DNA of 38,339 bases, from contig JAMONS010000061.1 of the NCBI GenBank assembly GCA_027065555.1, positions 1 to 38,339 on the forward strand, read 5' to 3'. The notes under the pieces are model-generated. The model saw only the letters and a list, made by a program, of their open reading frames with translations, had not been told where the DNA came from and did no database searches. Source of the DNA: Hyphomicrobiales bacterium (GTDB lineage: Bacteria > Pseudomonadota > Alphaproteobacteria > Rhizobiales > Devosiaceae). The translations under genes and the position numbers were made by a program. Shown here one piece after another: positions 16,730 through 26,803 of this stretch; within the stretch, counting starts at the first letter, position 1, and the number at the start of each line of letters is the position of its first letter.

Positions 16730-17932
16730 TTATTCACCAAAGCCATAAGTTTCAGTAACAAAATCAATATCCTTATCACCACGCCCTGATAGGTTTATCA
16801 GAATTGATTTGGCTGGATAGTTTTTGGCTTCTCGCATTGCAAAAGCTACAACATGCGCAGTTTCAAGCGCTGGAATAATTCCCTCTTTTGACGATAAAAG
16901 GTAAAAAGCATCAAGCGCCTCTTTATCGGTTGCAGTTGTATAGCTAACCCGTCCAGTTTTGTGTAAATGCGCATGTTCTGGGCCAACGCCGGGATAATCA
17001 AGGCCAGATGCAATAGTATTAACTGGCGCTGGATCACCATTTTCATCAACAAGTACAAGTGTTTTGAAAGCGTGAATTGCACTATCAACACCATAGGTGA
17101 TGGTTGCGGCATGATCGCCCATTTTGCTTGAAGTGCCAGCTGGCTCAACGCCGTGTAATGCTACGCCTTCGTCATCGATAAAACCTGCAAATAATCCCAT
17201 AGCGTTTGAGCCACCACCAACACATGCGGCAACTAAATCTGGTAATTCGCCACACATATCTAAAAATTGCTCACGTGCTTCCATGCCAACAATCGTTTGA
17301 AAATCACGAACCATTTTTGGAAATGGATGTGGTCCAACAACTGAGCCAATGCCAAATAATGCCTTATCAGCCTGTCCCATATAAGAGCCAAATGCGCTAT
17401 CAACTGCTTCTTTAAGTGTAGCTGCGCCTTCACTTACTGGCACTACAGTTGCACCAAGAAGTTTCATGCGCACAACATTTGGGTGCTCTTTTTTAATATC
17501 TACTTCGCCCATATGAATTTCGCATTCCATGCCAAAATAAGCAGCGGCAGTTGCAAGAGCAACACCATGTTGTCCAGCACCTGTTTCAGCAATTAATTTG
17601 GTTTTGCCCATATGTTTTGCAAGCAGTGCTTCTGCCATACAATGGTTGAGTTTATGCGCACCAGTATGATTAAGATCTTCACGCTTGGCATAAATTTGTG
17701 CACCTCCTGCAATATCTGAAAGATTGCGAAGATAAGAAATTGGTGTCGGACGACCTTGAAAATGTTTTCTAATATATTTTAGATCATTTAAGAATTCGGC
17801 AGATTTTGATAATTTATCATAGGCTTTTTCAATTTCTGCAAAATGCGGAATAAGTGGTGGTGGCAACATTGCGCCGCCATATTCACCAAAAAACCCGTCT
17901 CTAGTTGGTGTGTTTTTAAGATATGAACTCAT
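16730..17932 (-). CDS. trpB: Tryptophan synthase beta chain-like PLP enzyme, without trpA
   Basis: 400 residues, normal TrpB length. The PLP lysine sits in HTGAHKLN (about residue 93), the catalytic Glu in [11 protein letters not shown], the phosphate loop in GGGSNAMG and the ring-binding Ser in [19 protein letters not shown] is kept. It should make tryptophan from indole and serine. Differences from ordinary TrpB are an N-terminus reading [15 protein letters not shown], and [13 protein letters not shown] where the alpha-contacting region usually reads QALNVFRMRLLGA. No trpA, trpF or trpC is in the window. It may be a stand-alone paralogue acting on free indole or another nucleophile. GAGGG lies five bases before the ATG. 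It is the first gene of the leftward group, divergent from the EAL protein. Confidence 0.85.
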   Translation of the reverse strand: MSSYLKNTPTRDGFFGEYGGAMLPPPLIPHFAEIEKAYDKLSKSAEFLNDLKYIRKHFQGRPTPISYLRNLSDIAGGAQIYAKREDLNHTGAHKLNHCMAEALLAKHMGKTKLIAETGAGQHGVALATAAAYFGMECEIHMGEVDIKKEHPNVVRMKLLGATVVPVSEGAATLKEAVDSAFGSYMGQADKALFGIGSVVGPHPFPKMVRDFQTIVGMEAREQFLDMCGELPDLVAACVGGGSNAMGLFAGFIDDEGVALHGVEPAGTSSKMGDHAATITYGVDSAIHAFKTLVLVDENGDPAPVNTIASGLDYPGVGPEHAHLHKTGRVSYTTATDKEALDAFYLLSSKEGIIPALETAHVVAFAMREAKNYPAKSILINLSGRGDKDIDFVTETYGFGE

Positions 17933-17971
17933 AATTCCCTCTATTATGTTTGATTATTAGTAATTTATTTC

Positions 17972-17993
17972 TTGCCAAATAAACTTGGCGCAA
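17972..17993. promoter_or_regulatory. Operator-like palindrome in divergent promoter region
   Basis: The 185 bases between the trpB-like gene and the EAL protein must hold both promoters. TTGCCAA (17972-17978) and TTGGCgCAA (17985-17993) form an interrupted inverted repeat with one extra pair, six bases apart, 40 bases before the trpB start. A second inverted repeat, GCAAAAT (18012-18018) with ATTTTGC (18030-18036), flanks a T-rich run. No regulator can be named from these. Confidence 0.3.
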
Positions 17994-18117
17994 TAAACAC
18001 CTTTGATGCAAGCAAAATAATTTTTTTTAATTTTGCTATGTTCACCTATTGCTAGTTTAAACCCATGTTAATATTGTTTCGCTATATCATAAGATTAACA
18101 AAAGAATTTTGGGAAAA

Positions 18118-20277
18118 ATGCAAGAATTGCGTAATAAAAAACCAACTGACAATGAGCAGGAAAATAGCGCATCACAAGTTGATGTACGCTTAAACTGGTC
18201 TGGTGATTATCTTTTTGATCAATATCCCGATGGCGTGCTTATTATTGCCTCTGATGGTATTATTGTTGATGTTAATAAGACATTTCTTGAATTAAGTCTT
18301 TATGAGAAGCCCGAGTTGTTAGGCAAGAGAATGGAAATTCTTATGCCAAAAGGAAGAGGACGTGCAGATCATGTTCCTTTACGTAATGAATATATTAAAA
18401 GCCCTAGAAAGCGTGCTTTAGATAGTGGCGTTGAGCCTGAGTTGCGACGCAAAGATGGCAGTGTTTTCCCAGTTGATTTAATGCTTAGTCCGCTAAAAAC
18501 AAAAGATGGAATGTTTACTGTTACTTTGGTTAGAGATATTACGGAAAAACAAGCAATCTTAAAAAATGAGCGCGAGGCAAAACAAACATTAAACGCTGTA
18601 TTTGATTCTGCACCTGTGGCAATTTTTTCTCTTTCTTTAGATGTAAATGTTTTGTCATGGAGTAAAGCGGCTGAAAAATTATTTGGCTATAAAGAGGAAG
18701 AGGTAATTAACAAGCCCTATATGCTCATTCCTGAGGCCAAAGGAAAAATGAGAGAGTGCGTGGCTCTTTTAGATGAAGTGTTTGAGGGTAAGAAAATTCA
18801 CGATGTGCAAAGAAAGCGTTTACATAAAGATGGCTCATTAGTTGATGTTTCAATTTCTGCTGCACCTATGTATGATGAAAATGGCGATGTGTATGGCGCT
18901 ACTTATTCGGCTGAGGATATTTCTGAACGCCTAAAGGCACAAGAGAAGCTCAATCAATTAGCCTATTTTGATCAATTAACAGGATTGCCAAATCAGGCAT
19001 GTTTGCAAAAAGACTTAAAAGAACATCTGAGTGAGGCTGAGGGATTAACTCCTTCACCAATTTCACTAGCTATTATTGAATTGTCAGGCTTTCGTGAGGT
19101 CAATGATACTCTTGGTATTTTTAGTGGCAATAAATTGATTAAAGAAGTCGCCAAGCGCCTTGATGAAGTTGCAAATGGTGCAAAAATATATCGTTCTAAT
19201 ATCTATGAATTTTACATTACTATACCACAATGTGGTGATCCAAGAAAAATCATGTTTGTAGTTGAAACTATAATTAAATATTTGCGCAAACCATTTGAAA
19301 TTGACAATCAAAGAATTCATCTTGGTGCAAAGGCTGGAGTGGCAATTGCTCCTTTACACGGACAAAATGTTGAAGAATTATTAGCCAATACTTCTTTAGC
19401 TTTAAACGCTGCAAAATGTGATAATGATCGCTGTGCACGGTTTTTCTCTATGTCTATAAGAACCTCTGTACAATCAAGACGAGAGTTAGATTTAGATTTA
19501 CGGCGGGCATTTGAGGCAAAAGAATTTGAATTGTTTTATCAACCGCAAATAAATTTAATGTCAGGAAAAATAATTGGTGCTGAAGCGCTTTTGCGCTGGC
19601 GACATTCTGAGCATGGAATTATTCCCCCCGGTGGATTTATTGACGCTTTAGGTAAAAACCCAATCGCTTATGAAGTTGGCAAATGGATAATGCGTGAGGC
19701 GATAGAAAAGGCAGCTAATTGGCGTTTAATGGGGTTAGGTGATTTGCGAATTGGGGTAAACTTGTTTGGGGCGCAATTTGAGCATGATTTGGCAGAGGAT
19801 GTTGAAGATGCTTTAACAGATTTTGCGCTTCCTGCGAACCTATTAGAGATTGAAATAACCGAAAATATTGCCATTGGGTTTAATAAAAACATAATTGATC
19901 CACTTAAAAAAATTAAAGATATGGGAGTGGGCATTGCCTTTGATGATTTTGGAACGGGTTATGCCTCGCTTAGTTATTTGGTCAAATATCCGCTTACTCG
20001 TATAAAAATCGATAGAAGCTTTTTATTCAATATTCCTAAAAGTGCTGAAGAAGCTGCTATTGTTAAAGCAATAATTTCTATGTCGCATGGTCTTGGGCTT
20101 GAGGTTATTACTGAAGGTGTTGAAACTAAACAGCATGTGTCTTTTCTTAAATCAGAGAATTGTGAAGAGGCTCAGGGTTTTCATTACGCCAAGCCATTAC
20201 CAGAAGATGAATTTATAGAATTTGTGAAATCTGACTTGGTTTTTGACCGCTCAACTTGTGCGAGCATTGCGATATAA
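18118..20277 (+). CDS. PAS-PAS-GGDEF-EAL protein, likely c-di-GMP phosphodiesterase with inactive cyclase
   Basis: About 719 residues, soluble, no membrane helix. PAS 1 spans about 30-145 (ending RRKDGSVFPVDLMLSPL and VTLVRDITEKQ) and PAS 2 about 155-275 (ending YSAEDISERLK). A GGDEF domain begins YFDQLTGLPNQ near 285, but its signature reads RSNIYEFYI where RxGGDEFxx is needed, so it cannot make c-di-GMP. The EAL domain (about 455-700) has EALLRW, NLFGAQF, IEITEN, DDFGTGYASLSYL and EGVETKQH, all metal and catalytic positions intact, so it should break c-di-GMP to pGpG. PAS 1 lacks the FixL-type haem His. I place the start at ATG 18118 with GGGA four bases ahead; a TTG at 18109 is in frame. 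It precedes nosR by 127 bases, same strand. Confidence 0.9.
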   Translation: MQELRNKKPTDNEQENSASQVDVRLNWSGDYLFDQYPDGVLIIASDGIIVDVNKTFLELSLYEKPELLGKRMEILMPKGRGRADHVPLRNEYIKSPRKRALDSGVEPELRRKDGSVFPVDLMLSPLKTKDGMFTVTLVRDITEKQAILKNEREAKQTLNAVFDSAPVAIFSLSLDVNVLSWSKAAEKLFGYKEEEVINKPYMLIPEAKGKMRECVALLDEVFEGKKIHDVQRKRLHKDGSLVDVSISAAPMYDENGDVYGATYSAEDISERLKAQEKLNQLAYFDQLTGLPNQACLQKDLKEHLSEAEGLTPSPISLAIIELSGFREVNDTLGIFSGNKLIKEVAKRLDEVANGAKIYRSNIYEFYITIPQCGDPRKIMFVVETIIKYLRKPFEIDNQRIHLGAKAGVAIAPLHGQNVEELLANTSLALNAAKCDNDRCARFFSMSIRTSVQSRRELDLDLRRAFEAKEFELFYQPQINLMSGKIIGAEALLRWRHSEHGIIPPGGFIDALGKNPIAYEVGKWIMREAIEKAANWRLMGLGDLRIGVNLFGAQFEHDLAEDVEDALTDFALPANLLEIEITENIAIGFNKNIIDPLKKIKDMGVGIAFDDFGTGYASLSYLVKYPLTRIKIDRSFLFNIPKSAEEAAIVKAIISMSHGLGLEVITEGVETKQHVSFLKSENCEEAQGFHYAKPLPEDEFIEFVKSDLVFDRSTCASIAI

Positions 20278-20291
20278 TTTTTAAATAATTA

Positions 20292-20319
20292 TCAAACATT
20301 GATATAGAACAATGTTTGA
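20292..20319 (+). other. Stem-loop between the EAL protein and nosR
   Basis: TCAAACATT (20292-20300) and AATGTTTGA (20311-20319) form a perfect 9-bp inverted repeat with a 10-base spacer, 14 bases past the EAL protein's stop. No T tract follows directly, so termination would be weak. The same TCAA...TTGA ends could also be a regulator site, but the spacing does not fit an FNR/CRP box. Confidence 0.45.
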
Positions 20320-20379
20320 GCCGTTGAATCATTTTATTTACCTAAAATAGGTTTACAGAATGCTTTTATGACTCTATCT

Positions 20380-20394
20380 GTTAACTTATTGAAC
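20380..20394 (+). promoter_or_regulatory. Imperfect palindrome just upstream of nosR
   Basis: GTTAACTTATTGAAC is a 15-base imperfect palindrome (GTTxA with TxAAC) ending 10 bases before the nosR ATG. It is reminiscent of FNR/NNR boxes, which control nos genes in many denitrifiers, but it has TTxA-N5-TxAA rather than TTGAT-N4-ATCAA and lies too close to the start for an activator site. Low confidence. Confidence 0.2.
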
Positions 20395-20404
20395 TGGTGG
20401 AGTA

Positions 20405-22651
20405 ATGAATATAATAAAAGATGAAAAATCAGGATTTCTTTTGCATTCAAGATATTATGCTTGGGAGCGAAGTTTTTCTATCACATTTTTCGTTATTCTT
20501 TTATGTTTGTTCCTATTTGCAAGTGCAAGCAAAGGGCAAGTTAACACTCCAATTTTAGAAAAATTTCTACCGCAAATAGCAGTTAGTGAATTTGTTGCTG
20601 ATGCTACTTCTTATGGTGATATTTTAGAAAATATTGCAGTTGCGCCTATTCTTAAGGGCGAAGAGCTACTTGGTTATGTTTATATAACTTCTGATTTTGT
20701 TAGCACTACTGGATATTCTGGTAAGCCCATTCACGTTATGGTGGCAATAGGGTTGGACGGTAAATTGCTACGTGCCAAACTGGTTGAACATCATGAGCCT
20801 ATTGTGCTGATTGGTATTCCTGAGAGTAAAATCAAAAAAATGATAGAGGGCTTTGATGGGCTTGATATTGTTCACGAAGCAGCGGTTGGTGGTACTGGGC
20901 ATGATGTTGATATTATATCAGGTGCAACCGTTACTATTATGATTATTGACGATAGTGTAACTCGCTCATCGATAAAGATTGCCCGTGCGCTGGGGCTTGG
21001 TGGATTAGAAGCCCTAAGTACGAATACTGGTCCAAAATTCATTGTAGATATGGATAAAAAAGATATCTATGATTGGCAGACATTAGCAGGAGACGGTTCT
21101 ATTCGTCGTTTAAGCATTGATGTAGGTCAGATAAATGCTGCCTTTGAGGAAATGGGCGATAAGCGAGTTGCAAAATATGCAGAAAAAGGCGATGCAAGTG
21201 GTATATTTATAGATATGTATGTGGCGCAAGTTTCCACCCCCTCTATTGGCCTTTCATTGTTAGGAGAAGCTGAATATGAGAATTTAGTTAATTGGCTTGA
21301 TGAGGGCGAAAGCGCAATCCTATTAGCAGCAAACGGGCTTTTTTCTTATAAGGGGTCGGGTTATGTACGTGGCGGTGTGTTTGATCGTATCCATCTCATT
21401 CAGGGTGATATATCGGTTCGCTTTCACGATAAAGGGCAAAAAAGATTGGGTGAAATTGCCGCAAGTGGTGCGCCTGAATTTAGTGAATTAGATATCTTTA
21501 AAATCCCAAGCGATGTTGGCTTTGATCCGACAAAACCATTTCGTATTCAGCTTCTTACAAATCGTGCCGTTGGAGCGATTGAGAAATTATTTATCACCTA
21601 TGATTTGGGTTATAGTCTGCCTGAGCAATATCTAACAAAAGTACAAAGTGAGATTTCACAAATAGTAGTTTTAGAAGATGATGCGGCTCGTTCTGAACTT
21701 TGGAAACGTATCTGGCTTAATAAAAAAGTTGAAATAGCACTGCTTTTATCAATGATACTCATTCTTACTGGTGTGTTTTTCTTCCAAAAACAAGTAACAA
21801 AAAACGAGCGAGTTTTTTACTGGTTTCGAATGAGCTTCTTGGTAGTAACACTGGTGTTTCTTGGCTGGATGATGAATGCCCAACTTTCAGTAGTTAATCT
21901 AATGGCACTTGCTGCTTCGTTAAGCGAGGGTTTTTCTTGGGGCGCATTTTTAATGGATCCGATGATTTTTATTCTTTGGGTATCTGTTGCGGTTTCTTTA
22001 TTATTTTGGGGTCGTGGTGCATATTGCGGCTGGTTATGCCCATTTGGCGCATTGCAAGAACTTACCAACCAAATTGCTAGATTTTTCAAAGTGCCACAAT
22101 GGACATTGCCATGGGGATTACATGAGAGGCTTTGGCCATTAAAATATATGATATTTTTAGCTCTGTTTGGCATTTCATTAGCCTCAATGGGATTGGCAGA
22201 AACTTATGCCGAAATTGAACCTTTCAAAACTGCTATCATTCTAAAATTTGCACGCGCCTGGCCATTTATATTATTTGTAACAGTGCTTCTTGGCATCGGC
22301 TTATTTATTGAAAGATTTTATTGTCGTTATCTATGTCCACTAGGGGCGGCACTGGCCATTCCTGCCCGTATTCGTATGTTTGATTGGCTAAAACGCTATA
22401 AAGAATGCGGCGAACCCTGTCAAATATGTGCCAATGAATGTTTTGTGCAAGCAATTCATCCAACTGGTGAAATTAATCCGAATGAGTGTTTGTCCTGTTT
22501 GCACTGTCAAGTGCTTTATCAAGATGACACGAAATGCCCCGTTCAAATTAAATTACGTAAAGGACGGGAAAAGCTGGCGAAAAGCACGGCGCAATCTGCT
22601 GGTGCTTTAGCTAGAAATTTAAACCATCAACCGCCAAAAAAGGAGAACTAA
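20405..22651 (+). CDS. nosR: Nitrous oxide reductase regulator and electron donor NosR
   Basis: 748 residues, a polytopic inner-membrane iron-sulfur flavoprotein that supplies electrons to NosZ and is needed for its expression. After an N-terminal helix (about 25-42) comes a periplasmic FMN-binding domain with [13 protein letters not shown] near 165-177, the last Thr being the covalent FMN site set by NosX. Several C-terminal membrane helices begin near 440. Cytoplasmic cluster motifs follow: [22 protein letters not shown], and two ferredoxin-type sets ([12 protein letters not shown] and [10 protein letters not shown] ending in KCP). Length fits the family. GGTGGAG sits only two bases before the ATG, a tight spacing. 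The stop is one base before the nosZ ATG. Confidence 0.96.
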   Translation: MNIIKDEKSGFLLHSRYYAWERSFSITFFVILLCLFLFASASKGQVNTPILEKFLPQIAVSEFVADATSYGDILENIAVAPILKGEELLGYVYITSDFVSTTGYSGKPIHVMVAIGLDGKLLRAKLVEHHEPIVLIGIPESKIKKMIEGFDGLDIVHEAAVGGTGHDVDIISGATVTIMIIDDSVTRSSIKIARALGLGGLEALSTNTGPKFIVDMDKKDIYDWQTLAGDGSIRRLSIDVGQINAAFEEMGDKRVAKYAEKGDASGIFIDMYVAQVSTPSIGLSLLGEAEYENLVNWLDEGESAILLAANGLFSYKGSGYVRGGVFDRIHLIQGDISVRFHDKGQKRLGEIAASGAPEFSELDIFKIPSDVGFDPTKPFRIQLLTNRAVGAIEKLFITYDLGYSLPEQYLTKVQSEISQIVVLEDDAARSELWKRIWLNKKVEIALLLSMILILTGVFFFQKQVTKNERVFYWFRMSFLVVTLVFLGWMMNAQLSVVNLMALAASLSEGFSWGAFLMDPMIFILWVSVAVSLLFWGRGAYCGWLCPFGALQELTNQIARFFKVPQWTLPWGLHERLWPLKYMIFLALFGISLASMGLAETYAEIEPFKTAIILKFARAWPFILFVTVLLGIGLFIERFYCRYLCPLGAALAIPARIRMFDWLKRYKECGEPCQICANECFVQAIHPTGEINPNECLSCLHCQVLYQDDTKCPVQIKLRKGREKLAKSTAQSAGALARNLNHQPPKKEN

Positions 22652-22652
22652 T

Positions 22653-24554
22653 ATGTCGGATGATATTAAAGAAAAGAAAGGACTCTCAAGAAGAGAGTTG
22701 CTTACAAGAACTGGTACGGGCGCTGTTTTAGCTGGCTCGCTTGCCGCAGCTGGTGGAGCAACTATGCTTGCCACTCCTGCACAAGCTGCTGGTAAAAATG
22801 AGCTAAAACCGGGTGAACTTGACGAATATTATGGTTTTTGGTCATCAGGCCAAGCTGGTGAAATGCGCATTTTGGGCGTTCCTTCTATGCGTGAACTTAT
22901 GCGTGTTCCTGTGTTTAACCGTTGTTCGGCAACTGGCTGGGGGCAGACCAATGAGTCATTAAAAATTATGACTGAAAATCTGTTGCCACAAACCAAGGAA
23001 ATGCTCGCCAAACAAGGTAAGGTAAATTATGATAATGGTGATCTTCATCACCCTCATATGTCTTTTACTGATGGCACTTATGATGGTCGTTATTTATTCA
23101 TGAATGATAAAGCCAATACTCGTGTTGCCCGAGTTCGTGTGGATATTATGAAATGCGATAAGATGATTGAAGTTCCAAATGCTTATGCCATTCATGGTTT
23201 GCGTCCCCAAAAGTTTCCACGTACTGGTTATGTGTTTTGTAATGGCGAGCATGAAGCACCACTTATCAATGATGGCAGAGATCTTGATAATCCTTCAGCT
23301 TATGTTTCTATTTTTACTGCCATTGATGGCGACAGCATGGAAGTTAAATGGCAGCTACAAGTTAGCGGCAACTTAGATAATGTTGATGCTGATTATCAGG
23401 GCAAATATGCTTTTGCTTCAAGCTATAACTCAGAAATGGGTATGAATTTGGCTGATATGATGGGCAATGAAATGGATCATTGTGTTGTTTTTGACATTAA
23501 AGCGATTGAAGCTGGCGTTGCTGCTGGTGATTTCCAAGAGCTAAATGGCGTGCCTGTATTGGATGGCCGTAAGGGTTCTAAATATACCCGTTATGTGCCA
23601 ATTCCAAACTCACCGCATGGTGTGAACGCATCACCTGATGGCAAGTATATCATGATAAATGGTAAACTTTCGCCAACTGTTTCGGTGATTGATGTTAGTA
23701 AAGTTGACGCTTTATTTTCATCTGACATTGATGCACGTTCTGTAATTGTTGCTGAGCCAGAATTAGGTCTTGGTCCATTGCATACTGCTTTTGATGGACA
23801 GGGGAACTGTTTCACAACATTATTCCTTGATAGCCAGCTTGCTAAATGGAATGTTGACAAAGCTATAAAAGCCTATGCTGGTGAAGATGTTGATCCGATT
23901 ATTGCAAAGGTCGATGTGCATTATCAACCAGGTCATAACTCAACTTCTATGGGTGAAACTAAAGATGCTGATGGTAAATGGTTAGTGTCGATGAATAAGT
24001 TCTCAAAAGATCGTTTCATCAATGTTGGGCCATTAAAACCTGAAAATGAACAACTTATTGATATTACTGATAATAAGTTTGAAGTTGTTCACGATGGTTC
24101 TACTTTTGCTGAGCCGCACGATAGTATTATTGTGCATCGTTCAATAGTTAATCCAAGCATTGCTTATAAGAGAGATGATCCGACTTTTGCTGATGCAATT
24201 GCACAAGCAGAGGCTGATGGTGTTGACCTTGAAGATGCAGCGGATGTCATTCGTGATGGCAATAAGGTTCGTGTCTATATGACATCAGTCGCTCCAACTT
24301 TCTCACTAGAGAAATTCACTGTTAAACAGGGTGATGAAGTAACCGTTTATGTTACCAATATGGATGATGTAGATGATCTTACTCATGGCTTTTGTATGGT
24401 GAACTTTGGTGTTGCTATGGAGGTTGGGCCACATGCAACGGCATCTGTTACCTTTATTGCAGATCGCCCTGGTGTGCATTGGTTCTATTGCCAATGGTTC
24501 TGTCATGCATTGCATCTTGAAATGCGTGGACGCATGCTTGTAGAGCCTGCTTAA
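22653..24554 (+). CDS. nosZ: Nitrous oxide reductase NosZ, clade I, TAT-exported
   Basis: 633 residues. It reduces N2O to N2 in the periplasm at the CuZ cluster, taking electrons through CuA. The N-terminus has a twin-arginine signal ([11 protein letters not shown], cleavage near AQA-AGKNE), typical of clade I. CuZ histidines are visible in [36 protein letters not shown] and AEPHDS. The C-terminal cupredoxin domain carries the CuA set: His in LTHGF, then [12 protein letters not shown] with both Cys, the Trp, His and Met. All expected ligands are present, so the enzyme should be active. AGGAG lies 6 bases before the ATG. A 9-bp inverted repeat follows 12 bases after the stop. Confidence 0.97.
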   Translation: MSDDIKEKKGLSRRELLTRTGTGAVLAGSLAAAGGATMLATPAQAAGKNELKPGELDEYYGFWSSGQAGEMRILGVPSMRELMRVPVFNRCSATGWGQTNESLKIMTENLLPQTKEMLAKQGKVNYDNGDLHHPHMSFTDGTYDGRYLFMNDKANTRVARVRVDIMKCDKMIEVPNAYAIHGLRPQKFPRTGYVFCNGEHEAPLINDGRDLDNPSAYVSIFTAIDGDSMEVKWQLQVSGNLDNVDADYQGKYAFASSYNSEMGMNLADMMGNEMDHCVVFDIKAIEAGVAAGDFQELNGVPVLDGRKGSKYTRYVPIPNSPHGVNASPDGKYIMINGKLSPTVSVIDVSKVDALFSSDIDARSVIVAEPELGLGPLHTAFDGQGNCFTTLFLDSQLAKWNVDKAIKAYAGEDVDPIIAKVDVHYQPGHNSTSMGETKDADGKWLVSMNKFSKDRFINVGPLKPENEQLIDITDNKFEVVHDGSTFAEPHDSIIVHRSIVNPSIAYKRDDPTFADAIAQAEADGVDLEDAADVIRDGNKVRVYMTSVAPTFSLEKFTVKQGDEVTVYVTNMDDVDDLTHGFCMVNFGVAMEVGPHATASVTFIADRPGVHWFYCQWFCHALHLEMRGRMLVEPA

Positions 24555-24566
24555 GAAACGTATTGA

Positions 24567-24599
24567 GTTCAACCAGCGCAAGAATAGAGTTGGTTGAAC
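24567..24599 (+). other. Intercistronic hairpin between nosZ and nosD
   Basis: GTTCAACCA (24567-24575) pairs perfectly with TGGTTGAAC (24591-24599) around a 15-base loop. No T tract follows. The likely role is to protect the abundant nosZ message 3' end or to reduce read-through into the maturation genes. Its 3' arm covers the alternative TTG start of nosD at 24594, which argues against that start. Confidence 0.6.
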
Positions 24600-24629
24600 C
24601 GCTTAGGGTTTAAGAAAAAGAGTTTGGTA

Positions 24630-25892
24630 ATGTTGTTTAGAGTTTTCATTTTAGTTATTTTGCTGGCTTTTGCTCCTTTAGCAAAAGCGGCACAATACTC
24701 TATCCCTCCTGAAAACGGAGCACTTGCCACAGCTCTTAAAAATGCTAAGTCGGGGGATATACTCCGGCTTAGCACTGGTACTTATAAAGGTAACTTTATT
24801 ATTGATGTTTCCGTGACGATTGAGGGAGATGGTAATGCTAAGATTATTGGTAATGGGGTTGGATCACCCATAATTGTAACTGCGCCAAATGTAACCATTA
24901 GGGGTTTAGAGATTTCGGGCTCTGGCTCAAGCCATGAAACAATGGATTCTGGGGTGCGTCTGCTTAAAGGTGCAGACAATGCAATAGTTGAAAATAACAA
25001 AATTATTGGCAATTTGGTTGGTGTAAATATTCATGGTGCAAAGAACGCTGTTGTTAGACGCAATATTATTGTTGGACGACAAGATAAGCGCATGAATGAT
25101 CGTGGTAATGGTATTTATATTTGGAATGCCTTAAATGCAAAAGTCATTGAAAATGACGTGCAATATGGGCGTGATGGAATTTTTGTTACCACTTCAAAGA
25201 AAAATGAATATAGGGGCAATCGTTTTAGGGATTTGCGCTTTGCTATTCATTATATGTATGTCCATGATACGATTGTTGCGCAAAATATCTCAATCAATAA
25301 TCATCTTGGTTATGCAATAATGTTCTCAAAAAAAGTAACCGTTATTGGCAATCTATCACGTAATGATCGTGATTATGGCATTATGTTAAATTATGCTAAT
25401 TCGAGCAAAATTTCAGACAATATAGTTGAGCGGGCAGAGGAAAAATGCGTGTTTATTTATAATTCGCATAAAAACACAATTAGCGGCAATAGGTTTGAAA
25501 GATGCGAAATTGGTATTCATTTTAGTGCAGGCTCTGAGCGCAATGAAATTTATAATAATTCATTTTTGTTCAATCAAACTCAAGTGAAATATGTTGGCAC
25601 GAAGTGGGTTGATTGGAGCGCTAATGGATTGGGTAATTTTTGGTCAGATAATCAAGGATTTGATCTTAATGGTAATGGAATAGCAGATGGCCCTTATCGC
25701 CCAAATGATGTTATGGATAGGATATTATGGACACAGCCAGCGGCAAAGGCCTTAATGGGATCTCCTGCGGTGCAACTTATTAAATGGTCGCAAAGTGCGT
25801 TTCCTGCACTTTTACCGGGTGGTGTTATTGATAGTGCGCCATTAATGAGAGCAACAAGCCCTGCTATGCCAATTTGGAAAGATATAAAATGA
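24630..25892 (+). CDS. nosD: NosD, periplasmic copper-site maturation protein
   Basis: About 420 residues. A Sec signal (MLFRVFILVILLAFAP, cleavage after AKA-AQYS) leads to a right-handed parallel beta-helix of repeated short strands, with many recurring pieces such as GNGIYIWNA, YGRDGIFV and RDYGIMLNYANS (CASH/NosD repeats). NosD works with the NosFY transporter to build the CuZ site of NosZ in the periplasm. I place the start at ATG 24630 because it begins a textbook signal peptide; an in-frame TTG at 24594 would add 12 residues and lies inside a hairpin arm. The ribosome site is modest (AAGAG). The end overlaps nosF as ATGA, so translation is coupled. Confidence 0.93.
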   Translation: MLFRVFILVILLAFAPLAKAAQYSIPPENGALATALKNAKSGDILRLSTGTYKGNFIIDVSVTIEGDGNAKIIGNGVGSPIIVTAPNVTIRGLEISGSGSSHETMDSGVRLLKGADNAIVENNKIIGNLVGVNIHGAKNAVVRRNIIVGRQDKRMNDRGNGIYIWNALNAKVIENDVQYGRDGIFVTTSKKNEYRGNRFRDLRFAIHYMYVHDTIVAQNISINNHLGYAIMFSKKVTVIGNLSRNDRDYGIMLNYANSSKISDNIVERAEEKCVFIYNSHKNTISGNRFERCEIGIHFSAGSERNEIYNNSFLFNQTQVKYVGTKWVDWSANGLGNFWSDNQGFDLNGNGIADGPYRPNDVMDRILWTQPAAKALMGSPAVQLIKWSQSAFPALLPGGVIDSAPLMRATSPAMPIWKDIK

Positions 25893-26803
25893 GTGCTTTA
25901 ATAGTTGAAAGTGTCAGTAAGCAATATGGCTCACATAGGGTGGTGAAAAATATTTCTCTAAAAATTGAGGCAGGCGAGCGTGTTGCGTTGCTTGGGCATA
26001 ATGGGGCTGGTAAAACTACTTTGATAAAAATGATGTTGGGGCTTGTTCCTATGAGTTCTGGCACAATCTCTATGCTTGGTGAAATTGTTGGATCTCGTAA
26101 AGCTCGTAAATTAAGCGGATATTTGCCAGAAAATGTTGCCTTTCATGGCTCGCTCACGGGGCGTGAGCAAATGCATCATTTTGCAGCTCTTAAATCTATT
26201 GCCAAAAAAACCGCTGATGAAATATTAGAGCGGGTTGGTTTGAGCCATGCTATTGATCGGCGCATTGGCACATATTCTAAAGGCATGCGCCAAAGAGTTG
26301 GTTTGGCGCAAGCATTGCTAGGCAAGCCAAAATTAGTGCTGCTAGATGAGCCAACTTCTGGGCTTGATCCAATTTCTCGCCATGATTTTTATGATATAAT
26401 TGAAGAACTTTCGGGGGGTGGCACTATGGTGCTTATTTCTTCACATGCGCTAACCGAATTGGAAACTCGTATGGATAGAGTAGCCATTATGTCAAATGGT
26501 CAAATGGTGGCTAATGATAGAATTGAAAATTTACGCCAACATGCAAACCTGCCTATTCGTATCAATATTATGGCTAGTGATAAATCTGCTGAACTGATTG
26601 CAAAAAACCTTAATGGCAAACGTATTAATGGTCATATTGTTGAGTTGTTTTGTAATGGTGATGAGAAAATAAATCTGCTTAAACGCATCTCGAATATGAA
26701 AGAGAAAATTTCAGATATTGATATTGCGCCAGCTAGCCTTGAGGAGCTTTATCGCTTTTATAGTGCGCCAAAAAATGAAGAGGGGGAGCAGAGCAATGTT
26801 TGA
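25889..26803 (+). CDS. nosF: NosF, ABC ATPase for copper-site assembly
   Basis: 304 residues from the ATG at 25889, whose last bases form the nosD stop (ATGA). Walker A is GHNGAGKTTL, the signature reads YSKGMRQRVGLAQALLG, Walker B is LVLLDEPTSGLDP and the switch is SSHALTE. The C-terminal 80 residues form the usual non-catalytic extension. It pairs with the membrane protein NosY to drive sulfur or copper-cluster related export for NosZ maturation. An in-frame start five codons earlier (TTG) has no ribosome site. It overlaps nosY by 8 bases. Confidence 0.94.
   Translation: MSALIVESVSKQYGSHRVVKNISLKIEAGERVALLGHNGAGKTTLIKMMLGLVPMSSGTISMLGEIVGSRKARKLSGYLPENVAFHGSLTGREQMHHFAALKSIAKKTADEILERVGLSHAIDRRIGTYSKGMRQRVGLAQALLGKPKLVLLDEPTSGLDPISRHDFYDIIEELSGGGTMVLISSHALTELETRMDRVAIMSNGQMVANDRIENLRQHANLPIRINIMASDKSAELIAKNLNGKRINGHIVELFCNGDEKINLLKRISNMKEKISDIDIAPASLEELYRFYSAPKNEEGEQSNV

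Noticed and set aside
18012-18036. GCAAAAT/ATTTTGC inverted repeat considered as a terminator
   Set aside because: It lies in a divergent intergenic region where no gene ends on either strand, and the stem is almost all A-T.
24594-24630. TTG start for nosD
   Set aside because: It lies inside a hairpin arm and would put a basic 12-residue extension before a complete signal peptide.
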